DNA of 64,000 nt from assembly GCA_028554755.1 (NCBI GenBank), contig JAPTOF010000003.1, positions 9,557,501 to 9,621,500 on the forward strand, read 5' to 3'. Under the pieces are notes generated by a model. That model was not told where the DNA came from, did not search any database, and saw nothing but the letters and a program-made list of their open reading frames with translations. Every line of letters begins with the position of its first letter. Positions within the stretch are counted from its first letter, which is position 1. Position numbers and translations under genes: made by a program. The DNA comes from Cordia subcordata. Lineage: Eukaryota > Streptophyta > Magnoliopsida > Boraginales > Cordiaceae. Below, piece by piece: positions 12,541 through 22,396 of this stretch.

Positions 12541-13076
12541 AAAGGTTCGGGGGTAGGGACAATTTGTGTGTTGGCTATAGCTGTGGTTGGGGCTTTAATG
12601 GTCGTGTCTCCTTGGCATAGCGACTCTTCTTAGTTATCAGCTAGTTGTTGATGAGTAGGATGTTGCATGTTTATAGGCATTTCATTGTATGTTTAAGGTG
12701 TGTGGTTTGCAAAAAGGAAAGTGTTTGGGTGAGTTAACAGTTAGGCTTGCCAAGGGAAGATTTGGTTCATATAGTTTTGGATGTTAGTAAACATGTTAGT
12801 TATCGTAGCCATTTGGGTTGGTAAGCAAGGCGGTGGCTGCCTGTTTGCCGATTGGGTTCATTGAGAAGACGACGGAGTAAAAGAGAAGGTTTCAGTTGAG
12901 GGTTTTGGTTGGTGCCTTGGTGACTAAGGATGGTTCGAGGTGGTAGTGAATGAGGTCTGGGCAGCAGTGGGTGGTGTCGTGGTTGTTACTGCTCGCTGCT
13001 TTCATATGCATGGCATTCACTGACGGCTTGGCTACGGGTGATGGCCATATGGGCTCAATGGGATTATCAAATCGAT

Positions 13077-13097
13077 ATCCCCATAGATGGTGCCAAT
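13077..13097 (-). promoter_or_regulatory. Gypsy primer-binding site
   Basis: On the minus strand, TTGGCACCATCTATGGGGAT lies next to the LTR end. It resembles the TTGGCGCCGTCTGTGGGGA-type PBS of Tat elements with a few changes. This fixes the 5' end of the gypsy interior. Confidence 0.65.
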
Positions 13098-13098
13098 C

Positions 13099-13473
13099 TG
13101 ATCCTGTAAAGAATTAGATAATCTGCTTGATGACTTGTTCCGGTGTACTTGATTTGCAAAACAAAGAAGCTAGACACCGGTGTGGCACCGACTGAAGAGC
13201 CTCCAATGCCTAAGTCAGTATTTTCCTTTTTGGTTAAGTTTAAGGATAGGGTAGGGTGAGTAGAATAAAGTTACCTTATTTATAGTTTAGGAAAAATGAC
13301 ACGTGTTGGCTTAACTATTTGTACAGGTGGTAATCGGACTCGTTGGGACTATGATTGGGAGAAGCCGTTGAGTTGCTCTGCCGAACCTGGTCTAGGCAAA
13401 TCTTATCGGGAAGTTACCGATTAGATCGGTGGCGTTGCCCGATCCCATAAGCGAGTTGTTGGTTTGTGTTAGG
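13099..13473 (-). repeat. 5' LTR remnant of the gypsy element
   Basis: Begins (plus strand) TGATCCTG next to the PBS, so its inner end is a regular CA on the minus strand. It contains 'ACACCGGTGTGGCACCG' and 'CAATGCCTAAGTCAGT', typical of Tat-type LTRs. The outer end near 13470 is not certain, and the partner LTR lies outside the window. Confidence 0.55.
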
Positions 13474-13960
13474 TCAGGTCATTTTTCACGGGTTGACAAA
13501 GTGTCAACCTGCACCCGACCCTTGGTGGGTTAGGGGGTTGACAGGTTGACCCTCTATATTTTCAAAATAATAAATTAGAACTATGCATCTTTTACTAAAA
13601 TTATTGTGAAATCAAATATGTAAACTCTTAACTCATAAAATAGGACCATAATCAATCACAAGAATAATAATTGAATGAATAGTATATGTATGATTTTTTA
13701 AAAACATAGGCAAGTTAACTTGGGTTAAGCGGGTGAAATGGGTTGGCTGGTTAAGCAGGTCATTTTGGCGGGTTGGCAGGTTTCTTACAGGTCGACCTAA
13801 CCCGATTCACCTATTTGGTGGGTTGAGGGTTAACCTGTTTGTCTGGCAAGTCATCAAATCTCTCAACCCTAATCTTATTTTTTTTGGTAGGTTAGACGAG
13901 TCGACCCGTAAGTTTCATCCCGTTTTGTCAGCTCTATTACTATGTTCCCAAATTATGTAC
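13474..13960. repeat. GGGTTGAC/GGTCGACC-rich dispersed repeat (possible non-autonomous DNA element)
   Basis: Two GC-richer blocks full of GGGTTGAC, GTCAACC, GACCCG and GGCAGGTT motifs (13474-13550 and 13715-13950) flank an AT-rich core. The right end 'CCCGTTTTGTCAGCTCTATTA' resembles the ends of common plant non-autonomous hAT-like repeats. I could not find a clean TIR or TSD, so the class is a guess. No coding domain. Confidence 0.35.
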
Positions 13961-14628
13961 CTCATTGATAAATTGGGATGAAGTATAGAATAAAATCTCT
14001 TCTTCAAAATTATTTAGGAAAAAAATTATTGATTGTGTCAAGAATTGTCCAATGATTACCCATACGTTAGCTAAGCACCAGCCATTAGCAATATGTCATT
14101 TGTACTTTTGTCACCGCCCTCCATTGACGTACAGGTCAGCAATCACTAGTTTAATTATTAGTTGATTAAATGACTCCATGGAAAAAGGTTTACCCACGGT
14201 GAGAATGAATCCTCGTGCAGAAATACACTAACTCAATTGCAACTGATGATTACGTTTGACGCAATTTTCCAATTCCCTGTTTAGTATTACTCCTAGGGAA
14301 TAAAAAATCTTATTCAAGTAAAAACCAACACAAAAATCTCCATTTCCAAGCAAAGAACAAAAAGTCAAAAGAATAACACAAAAGCTTGTGTTGAAGCGCG
14401 TAAATATACACACTCGTCGATTTTGTTGATCTAATTCCAAAGCTTTAGTATGAAATTGCTTGGTAGGATGCACATTGCCTTATTGTAAATTGTCGAACTA
14501 ATTACGTGTTTTTCTCTCTCTCTCTAAAATTATCTAATAACCATTTATAACTTTCGGAAAGCTGATATATTGACTCTCTACCTTATCATTTTCAATCCAA
14601 CTCCACTGAATGTGTATCATACCATGTT
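13961..14628. other. AT-rich intergenic DNA
   Basis: No recognisable gene or element. A minus-strand frame at 14473-14228 has no known motif. A short (TC)n run lies near 14513-14525. Confidence 0.5.
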
Positions 14629-14905
14629 CTATATATATATATATATATATATATAGCCAAAGAAATCACACCACAATTTGGAAAAGAACTTGACATGTCA
14701 GCTTGAAAATATCTTAATTTTACTAAATATTATTTATATTTTTTATGTGATACAATGTAGTGTGTGCACTAATCATGTACAACATACATCATACTGACTT
14801 TAATTGAAGGGTATAAACATCCAGTGATATGAATTGATATCAAACACACAATTCAAGGACAAATACTATGTAATGATTTAATTCATGAGTATGACCACTA
14901 TAGTA
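14629..14905 (+). repeat. Diverged direct repeat, copy 1
   Basis: Begins with (AT)13 at 14630-14655, then 'AGCCAAAGAAATCACACC', 'GACATGTCAGCTT', 'TACTAAATATTATTTAT' and 'CATATGAATTGATATCAA'-like sequence. The same order recurs at 14908-15715. The start TCTATATATAT plus the AAAG...CACACCACAA text resembles Helitron 5' ends, so this may itself be Helitron-derived (inference). Confidence 0.6.
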
Positions 14906-14907
14906 AT

Positions 14908-15715
14908 AATCTATTTATATTTATATATCTATATTCTAAAGCAAAAGAGAACGACACTACAACCTGATACGTCAGCTTTCCAAGTAGAGGAGAGATTGAC
15001 ATGTCAACTTAGTAATATATTTATTTTGTCAAATATTATTTATGTCTTTGATATGAGATAGTATATTGCACTAATATTATATACAATGTACATTATACTA
15101 ATCTATATATATATAAAAAAAAGTTAACTCAAAAGAGCTCAAAGAAGAGTGTCACTTTAGCACCCATCTATTTGCCAAGTCATCATAAATTATATTTTTA
15201 ATATTATTACATTATTATAAATCCATATATTATAGTGTTTAATTACATTTATGCACCACTTCCTAATCTCATCATTACAATGGAGTTACAAGATATTTAA
15301 TTATATTTATGCACCACCTATATATTTCTTTTTAATGAGTTTAAAGTAATAAAGTCTAAAAAAACTCATTAATTTAATTAATTTATGCATCATATCCTAA
15401 TTTAAAAAATAAAAATAAGAATAAAACATAAAAATAAGAATAAAAAAGCACTAGAATTAATTTTTGTAGATATTTAGAAATAACAAAAAAAATACACAAA
15501 AACCTAAAAACAATAAAAATCACATCTATAAATATTTAAAAAACTAAATAACACACAGAACCTAAATAAGCCCGTGCAAAGTATGGGGTATGAAAGCACT
15601 AGTTTAAATTGAAGAACAAAAATAATTAGTCATATGAATTGATATCAAATACAATTCAAGGTCAAATCTTACATGTGCATGATATAATTCATGAATATAA
15701 CTAAAATACATGAAC
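14908..15715 (+). repeat. Diverged direct repeat, copy 2, split by a Helitron
   Basis: Left part is 14908-15101 and right part 15603-15715. Joined, they align with copy 1: 'GATACGTCAGCTT', 'GTCAAATATTATTTAT', 'CATTATACTAA', then 'TTTAAATTGAAG' and 'ATATGAATTGATATCAAAT'. Confidence 0.65.
15102..15602 (+). mobile_element. Non-autonomous Helitron, ~501 bp
   Basis: Starts TCTATATATATATAAA directly after A and ends CTAG directly before T. This gives the A/T host dinucleotide expected for Helitrons. Eleven bases before the CTAG there is a hairpin, CCCGTGC-AAA-GTATGGG: a 7 bp stem with two G-T pairs. No TIR, no TSD, no Rep/helicase coding. The empty site is readable in copy 1 of the repeat it inserted into (near 14800), which supports both ends. 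Confidence 0.8.
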
Positions 15716-16034
15716 TACACATGTATTGACACGTCAAAGGATATACCAATTCTGAATTCCTATTTGTGCATGTAACTTATTGTGTTAAATGATCTCACAA
15801 AAAAGTGTTACTATATATTGTTGTCTGACATTAGACAATTTTAAGATTAAAATTTATTATATGAGGCACTAAAATTATTCCTTATGTTAACTAGTTGGTT
15901 TTGGAAATAGAATCTCATTGATTCTCAACATGGTACTTGGTCTAATTTTTTGAGCTTTGCATATCCATTCATGTGTGACTCATCTCTCTACAGGCCTTTT
16001 ATATGGTAACTCAACTCATAGCCTTAATACCCCT
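15716..16034 (-). other. Sequence downstream of copia-3, possible LTR remnant
   Basis: Follows the end of the copia-3 RNase H. On the minus strand there is a purine-rich GAGAAGGGG near 16035 and a TATAAAAGG near 16000, as in an LTR. It does not match the LTR at 27141-27291, so its origin is unresolved. Confidence 0.35.
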
Positions 16035-16363
16035 TCTCAAGTTGACGGTGGTGCACCCACCGGAAGCTTGCCGTAAAGAAGAACAAAACGTGGTCTACAC
16101 AATGGCTTTGTGAAGATATCAGTTGGTTACTCAGTTGTGGTAATATGCTGCACCCGAAATGTACCATCCTGGACCTTATCGCGAATGATATTTCTATGTG
16201 TTTGCTTCATCCATGAACCACTGAATTGGATGCCATATAGATGAACCTGATATTGTCCCAATAGAGGAGTCCTTTAATGTGATCTTCAAAAACTTTAGAA
16301 TGTGTAGAAATCACAATATTTTAGATCCTACATGAGCCAATGCACGGTATTTAGCCTCAAAAC
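16035..16363 (-). pseudogene. Copia-3 RNase H, C-terminal part
   Basis: Minus-strand text 'YRALAHVGSKIL' continues the RNase H begun right of copia-2. It ends with 'DKVQDGTFRVQHITT' and 'PTDIFTKPLCRPRF', the normal copia RNase H C-terminus. Several stops interrupt it. It is followed by a purine tract, GAGAAGGGG. The first residues of this block lie directly against the copia-2 insertion. Confidence 0.8.
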
Positions 16364-16710
16364 TGTTAGTTTAGAATGCTTTAACATGAGGTCAAAGCAA
16401 TATTGACTCAATTTTTGAGTTAGGTCCCGCACGTCAAAAGGGTCTGTTGTTGATATCGTTATGTTCCTTGTTTCGAATGGATTAACATGATATATTTACA
16501 TGTTAAAAACGGATTAAAGGTGAATGAGAAATTAGCAACCAAAGTTGAGTGGGTTACTAGTTTGGTTGTTAGATTTGGTTATCTGTGGGTTTGTATCCCA
16601 CATAGGAAAACCATTAAATTTTTCTCACTTTATATATAGATTTCTTTATGAGGTGTGCCAGTGAGGCATATGGAGGGAAGACTATACATGGTGGGCATGG
16701 TACTAAACCC

Positions 16711-16790
16711 ACCACACGCGCGCGCACCCGCCCGCCCGCACGGCCGAACCGGGCCCGGCGACGCGGCGCGGGTGTGTGTGTGTGTGTGGC
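16711..16790 (+). repeat. GC-rich hairpin segment in the copia-2 5' LTR
   Basis: CACACGCGCGCGC followed by CCCGCCCGC, then CGGGCCCGGCG, then a run of GT repeats. The two sides are complementary, so a long GC hairpin can form about 150-220 bases upstream of the TATA box. The 3' LTR has a different, shorter version at 22745-22803. Confidence 0.7.
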
Positions 16791-16932
16791 ACGATTTTTC
16801 ACTCCGGTTTGTATTTTTTGGGAAAAAAAACTCAAACACCTGAAGAGTTTGAGGACGACATAACTGATATATTAAAGGACATGTTTATGGCTCCCTTAAT
16901 GGCTATTTGCTGACTGCTCCTCTTTGCTCCAC

Positions 16933-16940
16933 TATATATA
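16933..16940 (+). promoter_or_regulatory. TATA box in the copia-2 5' LTR
   Basis: TATATATA in CTCCACTATATATAGCC, repeated at 22947-22954 in the 3' LTR. Confidence 0.6.
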
Positions 16941-17299
16941 GCCGTGTCCAGAAGGAGCCAGAGAGAAAAAAATAGTAGCATTCTCGTATTAGCATATAGT
17001 GTAATAGTATAAGCATTTTGCTAGTCGTTTTTCCCTCATACAGAGAGAGTCCTACGCTTCTGGTTCGCCGGCTCTTGCTTCGGTGTGCTACCATAGTCAA
17101 GAGGTATAGTCGTTGTATCCTGGGAAGGATACGCCATAACCTTTAGCACCGTAGAAGGGGCGTAAATCCTTTAAGGAAATCGTGTATCTCGAGCCTCGAC
17201 TAATTTTGTTTATTTCTTCTTTATTTGTTATTTCCAGTTCAGTTTTCTATTTGCCTTGTTACTATTTCTGCATTCTATTACTATTACTAGTTTCTAACA

Positions 17300-17496
17300 G
17301 TCTTAAAGGATTTAGCTTTACATTATTCTAAATTTTTACAGGTTTGATAAACTGTAGTATTTATTGCTTACAGTTTTCAAATTTGTATCAAACAGAAACT
17401 AGTTTTTGTTCACCACTGGTTTAAATTATCTATTATACAGGTTAACTAATTTCGGTTGGTTGAGTGCAGGAATTCTTATAACCTTTACTTTCAATC
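17300..17496 (+). other. Copia-2 leader without a recognisable PBS
   Basis: Starts GTCTTAAAGGATTTAGC directly after the LTR. No TGG-starting tRNA complement is present at the junction. No coding domain. Confidence 0.6.
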
Positions 17497-18760
17497 ATGT
17501 CTGGAAATAACAAAACTCAAACTGGAAATAATGATGAAATCCAATTTGTGGATAACACCCAAACTTGGACTGCTGGAACGAGTGTGACTGGGGTTTCCAT
17601 TGCTACCCCGAATGGTACTGTGACTGCTGGGGACACCCCAACAGGAGTTACCATGACTGGGAATGTTGGAATTACTCCAACAGCTAATATGATCTGCGAG
17701 TTCCTGGATCGTGCAGGATTCATGATTTGGAGCCGCGACTGGATCAGCTTTCAGTTCATTTGGACAAGCCAACAATATTGCTGGTTCAAGCAGTGGCTTT
17801 GGGGGAACTGCAAATATAGCTGGTTCGAGCAATGTTTTTGGAGGCAAGCCTATATTTGGGACAACCAACTATGCACCTCCACCTCCACATGCTGAGAAGC
17901 CAGAAAAGTTTTCTGGCAAAGACTTCAAAACATGGCAGCTTCAAATGGAATTTTATCTCACAACTTTGGGGCTGTTCATGTATGTGCAGCAAGATTCTCC
18001 ATCCTTGGGGGATAACCCGGATATGCAGACGGTGGCAGCTGTGGATGCATGGAAGCACAGCGATTTCCTTTGCCGGAATTATATTTTGAATTGTTTAGAA
18101 ACTTCCTTGTATAAAGTACATGCTAAATGTAAAACAGCTAAGGAAGTATGGATGTCTTTAGAGGATAAGAATGAGCTAGAAAGTGCTAGCACGAAGAAAT
18201 TCGTAGTGACTAGATTTCTAGAATTCTCTATGACAGATTCTAAACCAGTGATGTCACAGGTACAAGAATACCAGCTGATCATCCAAGAACTCCATGCTGA
18301 AGGGATGCCACAGGTTGAACAATTCCAAGTGGCTGCCTTAATAGATAAATTGCCCGCTGGTTGGAGTGAGTTTAAAAATCACCTCAAACACAAGCAACAG
18401 GAGATGACAATGAAAAACTTAATCCTGCGGCTTAGAATTGAGGAAGAAAATCGTTCAACTAGCAAATGGGGCATGCATGGTGGTATGAAATCCAAGGCCC
18501 ACATGGTGGAACATGGTTCAAATCCCAACAAAAAGAGAAAGTTCATTAGTCAAGCTAACCGTGGGCAAAAAGGGAAGACATTTGCTAGGAACCCCAAAGC
18601 TGACAAGAAGCAGTTCAATGGGACGTGTTATATCTGTGGCAAAACTGGTCACAAGGCAAAGGATTGTAGGTTGCGCAAGAGAAAAGCCTTAGCAAATGTC
18701 GTAGAAGACCTAGAAGGCGACGTGTCTGATTTAAATATCTCAGCAGTGGTGTCAGAAGTG
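17497..18760 (+). pseudogene. gag: Copia-2 gag, with one frameshift
   Basis: The ATG at 17497 opens a Thr/Gly-rich N-terminus (MSGNNKTQTGNND). The frame changes around 17700-17900. The rest runs in the frame of the long 638-codon frame from 17945, with upstream in-frame text 'AEKPEKFSGKDFKTWQ'. Gag domain motifs are 'AKEVWMSLEDKNE' and 'IDKLPAGWSEFKNHLKH'. The zinc knuckle is intact at 18626-18667: CYICGKTGHKAKDC. A basic, Lys-rich stretch precedes the knuckle, as usual for nucleic-acid binding. Gag and pol share the same frame here, as in most copia elements. Confidence 0.88.
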
Positions 18761-21700
18761 AACATGGTGGGTAATCCTAAACAATGGTTCATTGACACAG
18801 GGGCAACTAGACACGTTTGTTCTGAGAAAAGGCTATTATCTTCCTACACAGCTAATACGGGGGAAAAAGTCTTGTACATGGGAAATTCTGCAACTTCCCA
18901 AGTGGTAGGTACAGGAAATGTGGTTCTAGAGATGACCTCTGGCATTAAGCTGACACTTAAGAATGTTCTGCATGTTCCTGAGATTAGGAAAAATCTAGTA
19001 TCCGGTTCTTTGTTAGGTAAAGCCGGACTCTCTATGCTGTTTAGTGCTGATAAAGTTGTAATCAAGAAGGGATATGATTTTGTGGGTAAGGGCTATCTCT
19101 ATGAGGGGATGTACAAACTAAGTGTTAGAGCCCAAATCCCAAAAGGAAATGTAACTGCTGAGCCTTCTGGCCAAAATGAGATTAATAAAATTGTTCCTTT
19201 TGCTTACTTCTTTGAATCTTCTACTTTATGGCATGAGAGGTTGGGACATGTAAACTTTGATTCTCTAAACAAACTCGTAAAAATGGGATTAATCCATAGA
19301 GTGGATTTTTCTAATCATAAAAAATGTGAAGTTTGTGTAGAATCAAAATTAACTAGAACTTCTTTCAAATCTGTAGAAAGAATCACAGAACCTCTTGGAT
19401 TGATTCATAGTGATATTTGTGACTTAAAATTTGTGCAAACAAGAGGCGGTAAAAAATATTTTATAACTTTTATCGATGATAGCACAAGGTATTGTTATGT
19501 ATATTTACTAAGATCCAAAGATGAGGCTTTGGAGGCTTTTAAACAATACCAAGTTGAGGTGGAAAATCAACTAGGGAAGAAGATCAAAACTTTGAGAAGT
19601 GATAGGGATGGAGAGTACGTATATCCTTTTGAAGCTTATTGTGCTGAACAAGGAATAATACACCAAACAACCTCTCCTTATTCTCCACAACAAAATGGGG
19701 TTGCTGAACGCAAAAATAGAACTCTCAAAGAAATGATGAATGCCTTGTTGATAAATTCTGGTCTACCTCAGAACTTGTGGGGGGAAGCAGTCTTGACTGC
19801 AAATCATGTTTTGAATAAAATACCCCACAAGAAACTAGAAAAAACTCCGTATGAATTGTGAAAAAGTAGACCGCCTTCATACAAATATTTAAGAGTGTGG
19901 GGCTGTCTAGCTAAAGTAGGAGTTCCTACTCCTAAAATGGTCAAAATAGGACCAAAGACAGTTGGATGTATTTTCATTGGATATGCGCAGAAGCAGTCTT
20001 TGCGTATAGATTTCTTGTACATAAATCAGAAATTTCTGACATTCACGAGAATACAGTAATTGAATCTCGAAATGCTGAGTTTTTTGAGACGACGTTTCCA
20101 TATAAAGGGTCAAAAGAATCAAATTCTTCTGAACGCAGTTCGTCTAAAAGGGGTCTTGACCATTCAAATGTAGATAAAGAGGGTACAACTCATGAACCTA
20201 GACGTAGTAAAAGGGCAAGAACTTCTACGTCTTTCGGGCCTGACTTTATAACATTTATGCTAGAAAGTGAGCCCAGAACTTTCAAGGAAGCTATGTCTAC
20301 TCCTGAGGCACCTCTTTGGCAAGAGGCGGTGAATAGTGAAATTGAGTCTATCATGCACAACCATACTTGGGAATTAGTGGATCTACCTTTTGGAAATAAG
20401 CCTTTAGGGTGTAAATGGATTTTCAGAAGAAAGATGAAGGCGGATGGATCAATAGACAAATATAAGGCCCGATTGGTTATAAAAGGCTATAATCAAAAGG
20501 AGGGTCTAGATTATTTTGACACGTATTCACTGGTAACTAGAATTACATCTATTCGAATGTTGATAGCTATTGCAACTATATATAGTTTGGAGATACATCA
20601 AATGGATGTAAAAACGGCTTTCTTAAATGGAGATCTAAAAGAGGAGATCTATATGGAACAACCTGAACGGTTTGTAGTTCCAGGTCAAGAGAAAAAAGTG
20701 TGTAAGCTTGTGAAATCTCTTTACGGCTTAAAACAAGCACCTAAGCAATGGCATGAGAAATTTGATCAAGTCATGCTTGCAAATGGGTTCAAAATCAACG
20801 AGTATGACAAGTGTGTTTATTGGAAAGGAATAGATCAGAATTTTGTCATTGTTTGCCTTTATGTAGACGATATGCTTATTATGGGAAAGAATAATGAAGC
20901 GATTGTGTCTACAAAGAAGATGCTCTCTCGAAATTTTGAAATGAAAGACATGGGTGTTGCTGATGTAATCCTGGGCATAAAAATTATCAAAACACCTGAA
21001 GGTCTAGCCTTGTCTCAATCTCATTACATCGAGAAAATACTGAACAAGCATAATAACGGTGACATTGGGATTGCGAAGACTCCTTTAGATGTAAGTGTAC
21101 ATCTAAGAAAAAATACAAGTGAAGGGATATCTCAATTGGAGTACTCCCGGATCATTGGGAGTCTAATGTACGTTATGAATTGTACAAGACCCTACATAGC
21201 CTCATACGTGAATAGGCTAAGTAGATACACTAGTAATCCAAGTCAAGAACATTGGGTTGCACTAATCAGGGTCTTAAGATACTTGAGATATACCATGAAA
21301 TACGCGTTGCACTATACTACTTTTCCAGCTGTGTTAGAAGGATAAAGTGACGCGAATTGGATATCAGACACAAAAGACTCAAAATCCACAAGTGGATACG
21401 TCTTTACCTTAGCTGGAGCAGCTGTGTCATGGAAATCCTCTAAGCAGACATGTATAGCCAGATCCACTATGGAGTCTGAATTTATTGCTTTAGACAAAGC
21501 TGGAGAAGAAGCAGAATGGCTTCGACAATTCTTAGAGGATGTTCCATGTTGGTCAAAACCTGTAGTTCTTTGTTAGTATTCATTGTGATAGTCAATCAGC
21601 GATTGGCAGGGCACAAAGTGTTATGTATAATGGTAAGTCTAGGCATATACGCCGTAGACATCACACTATTAAGCAGTTGCTCTCAAATGGGATTATCACT

Positions 21701-21811
21701 TTAGATTATGTAAAGTCTAAGGATAATATTGCGGATCCACTCACCAAAGGTGTAAATAGAGAGCAAGTTCTTAAGTTGTCTAGTGGAATAGGTCTGAAGC
21801 CTATAGAGTAA
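18761..21811 (+). pseudogene. pol: Copia-2 pol: protease, integrase, RT, RNase H (broken)
   Basis: Protease 'WFIDTGATRHVC' has Asp at 18794-18796. The GAG-pre-integrase region reads 'LWHERLGHVNFDSL' with 'CEVCVESK'. Integrase has 'LIHSDICDL', 'TFIDDSTRYCYVYLL' and 'QQNGVAERKNRT', so all three DDE residues are present. TGA at 19859 replaces the expected Trp after 'TPYEL'. A frame change follows near 19966-20000. RT has '[12 protein letters not shown]' and YVDD at 20860-20871. RNase H has '[14 protein letters not shown]' and 'NIADPLTKGVNREQV', with TAA at about 21343 and a frame change near 21570. It ends at 21811. Confidence 0.92.
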
Positions 21812-22396
21812 CTAAAAAGGTCATTATAATTGTCAACCCTACCTCGCTGACAGGAGATCCCTGAATCTTGGTTCAAAGGGGAAACTGGATTATGTATGAC
21901 CTTATTCAAGCACTGTGGGGGTATAAGCCACCTTTACCCATTCCTACGACAAGCAGATAGTGCACTGTGGGGTATAGGATAAGCAGCTTTTAATGATCTT
22001 TGTTGCTTGGGAAAACCAAGTGGAGTATAGCAGTATACTCTTCACGAAGAATCACCTATATGAGTAAGGAGGGGCCGCTCCTAAGAGAATTGTAGGCTGA
22101 ATTCTCTGAGTACTCATGAATACCGGGAATTGTTCAGGGCCAAAATGAACACAACCGTGAGAACTAAAAGTGTATTAAGAGATGCTGTGTGTATGCTGTT
22201 GTCTTGATTTACACTAAAACTGAACAGTTCAAAGCATCCAATCTACTGGTCAGCGAGTAAATTCGATGGTATACACTAAGAAAGGTTCAAAGCCAAAAGC
22301 TACCTATCCTGAGGCAGTATTTCTTTCCGGACTCTCTCTTGCATTTGCATTTGCATATTTGCATAGTAGTCAGCTAATTTTCATTCATGTGGGGAA
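21812..22396 (+). other. Copia-2 3' non-coding region with hairpins and purine tract
   Basis: Contains short perfect inverted repeats. GAGTATA/TATACTC is at 22023-22040, AGGAG/CTCCT at 22067-22082, and AGAGAATT/AATTCTCT at 22084-22107. Repeats of CACTGTGGGG occur near 21912 and 21963. The purine tract TGTGGGGAA ends at 22396, next to the 3' LTR. No coding domain. Confidence 0.6.

Larger units (their letters stand above)
1..13098 (-). mobile_element. Decayed Ty3/gypsy (Tat-like) element, interrupted by copia-1
   Basis: Minus-strand LTR retrotransposon body running from a primer-binding site near 13.08 kb through gag, protease, reverse transcriptase and RNase H, and leaving the window at position 1. 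Copia-1 (1200-10585) interrupts it. On either side of that insertion the minus-strand sequence joins within the start of the RT domain: the 'EKNKPFMKKWKNC' region lies right of the insertion and 'VVNVVLVKKANG' left of it. The order gag-PR-RT-RH fits Ty3/gypsy. The gag and PBS style resemble the Tat group, which is inference. All domains carry stops and frameshifts. No integrase is seen because the element runs off the window. Confidence 0.85.
16364..17299 (+). repeat. 5' LTR of copia-2
   Basis: 936 bp, TGTTAGTTTAG to TTTCTAACA. It contains a GC-rich hairpin region (16711-16790), a TATA box (16933-16940) and the TATA-proximal GAGAGAAAAAAAT stretch. Frames inside the GC segment are not genes. 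Confidence 0.93.

Noticed and set aside
16614..16863. Overlapping frames on both strands of the GC-rich LTR segment
   Set aside because: Stop-poor because of GC-rich simple repeat; no conserved protein features, and altered in the 3' LTR.
18079..20459. Minus-strand frames within copia-2 pol
   Set aside because: Shadows of a well-supported plus-strand polyprotein.
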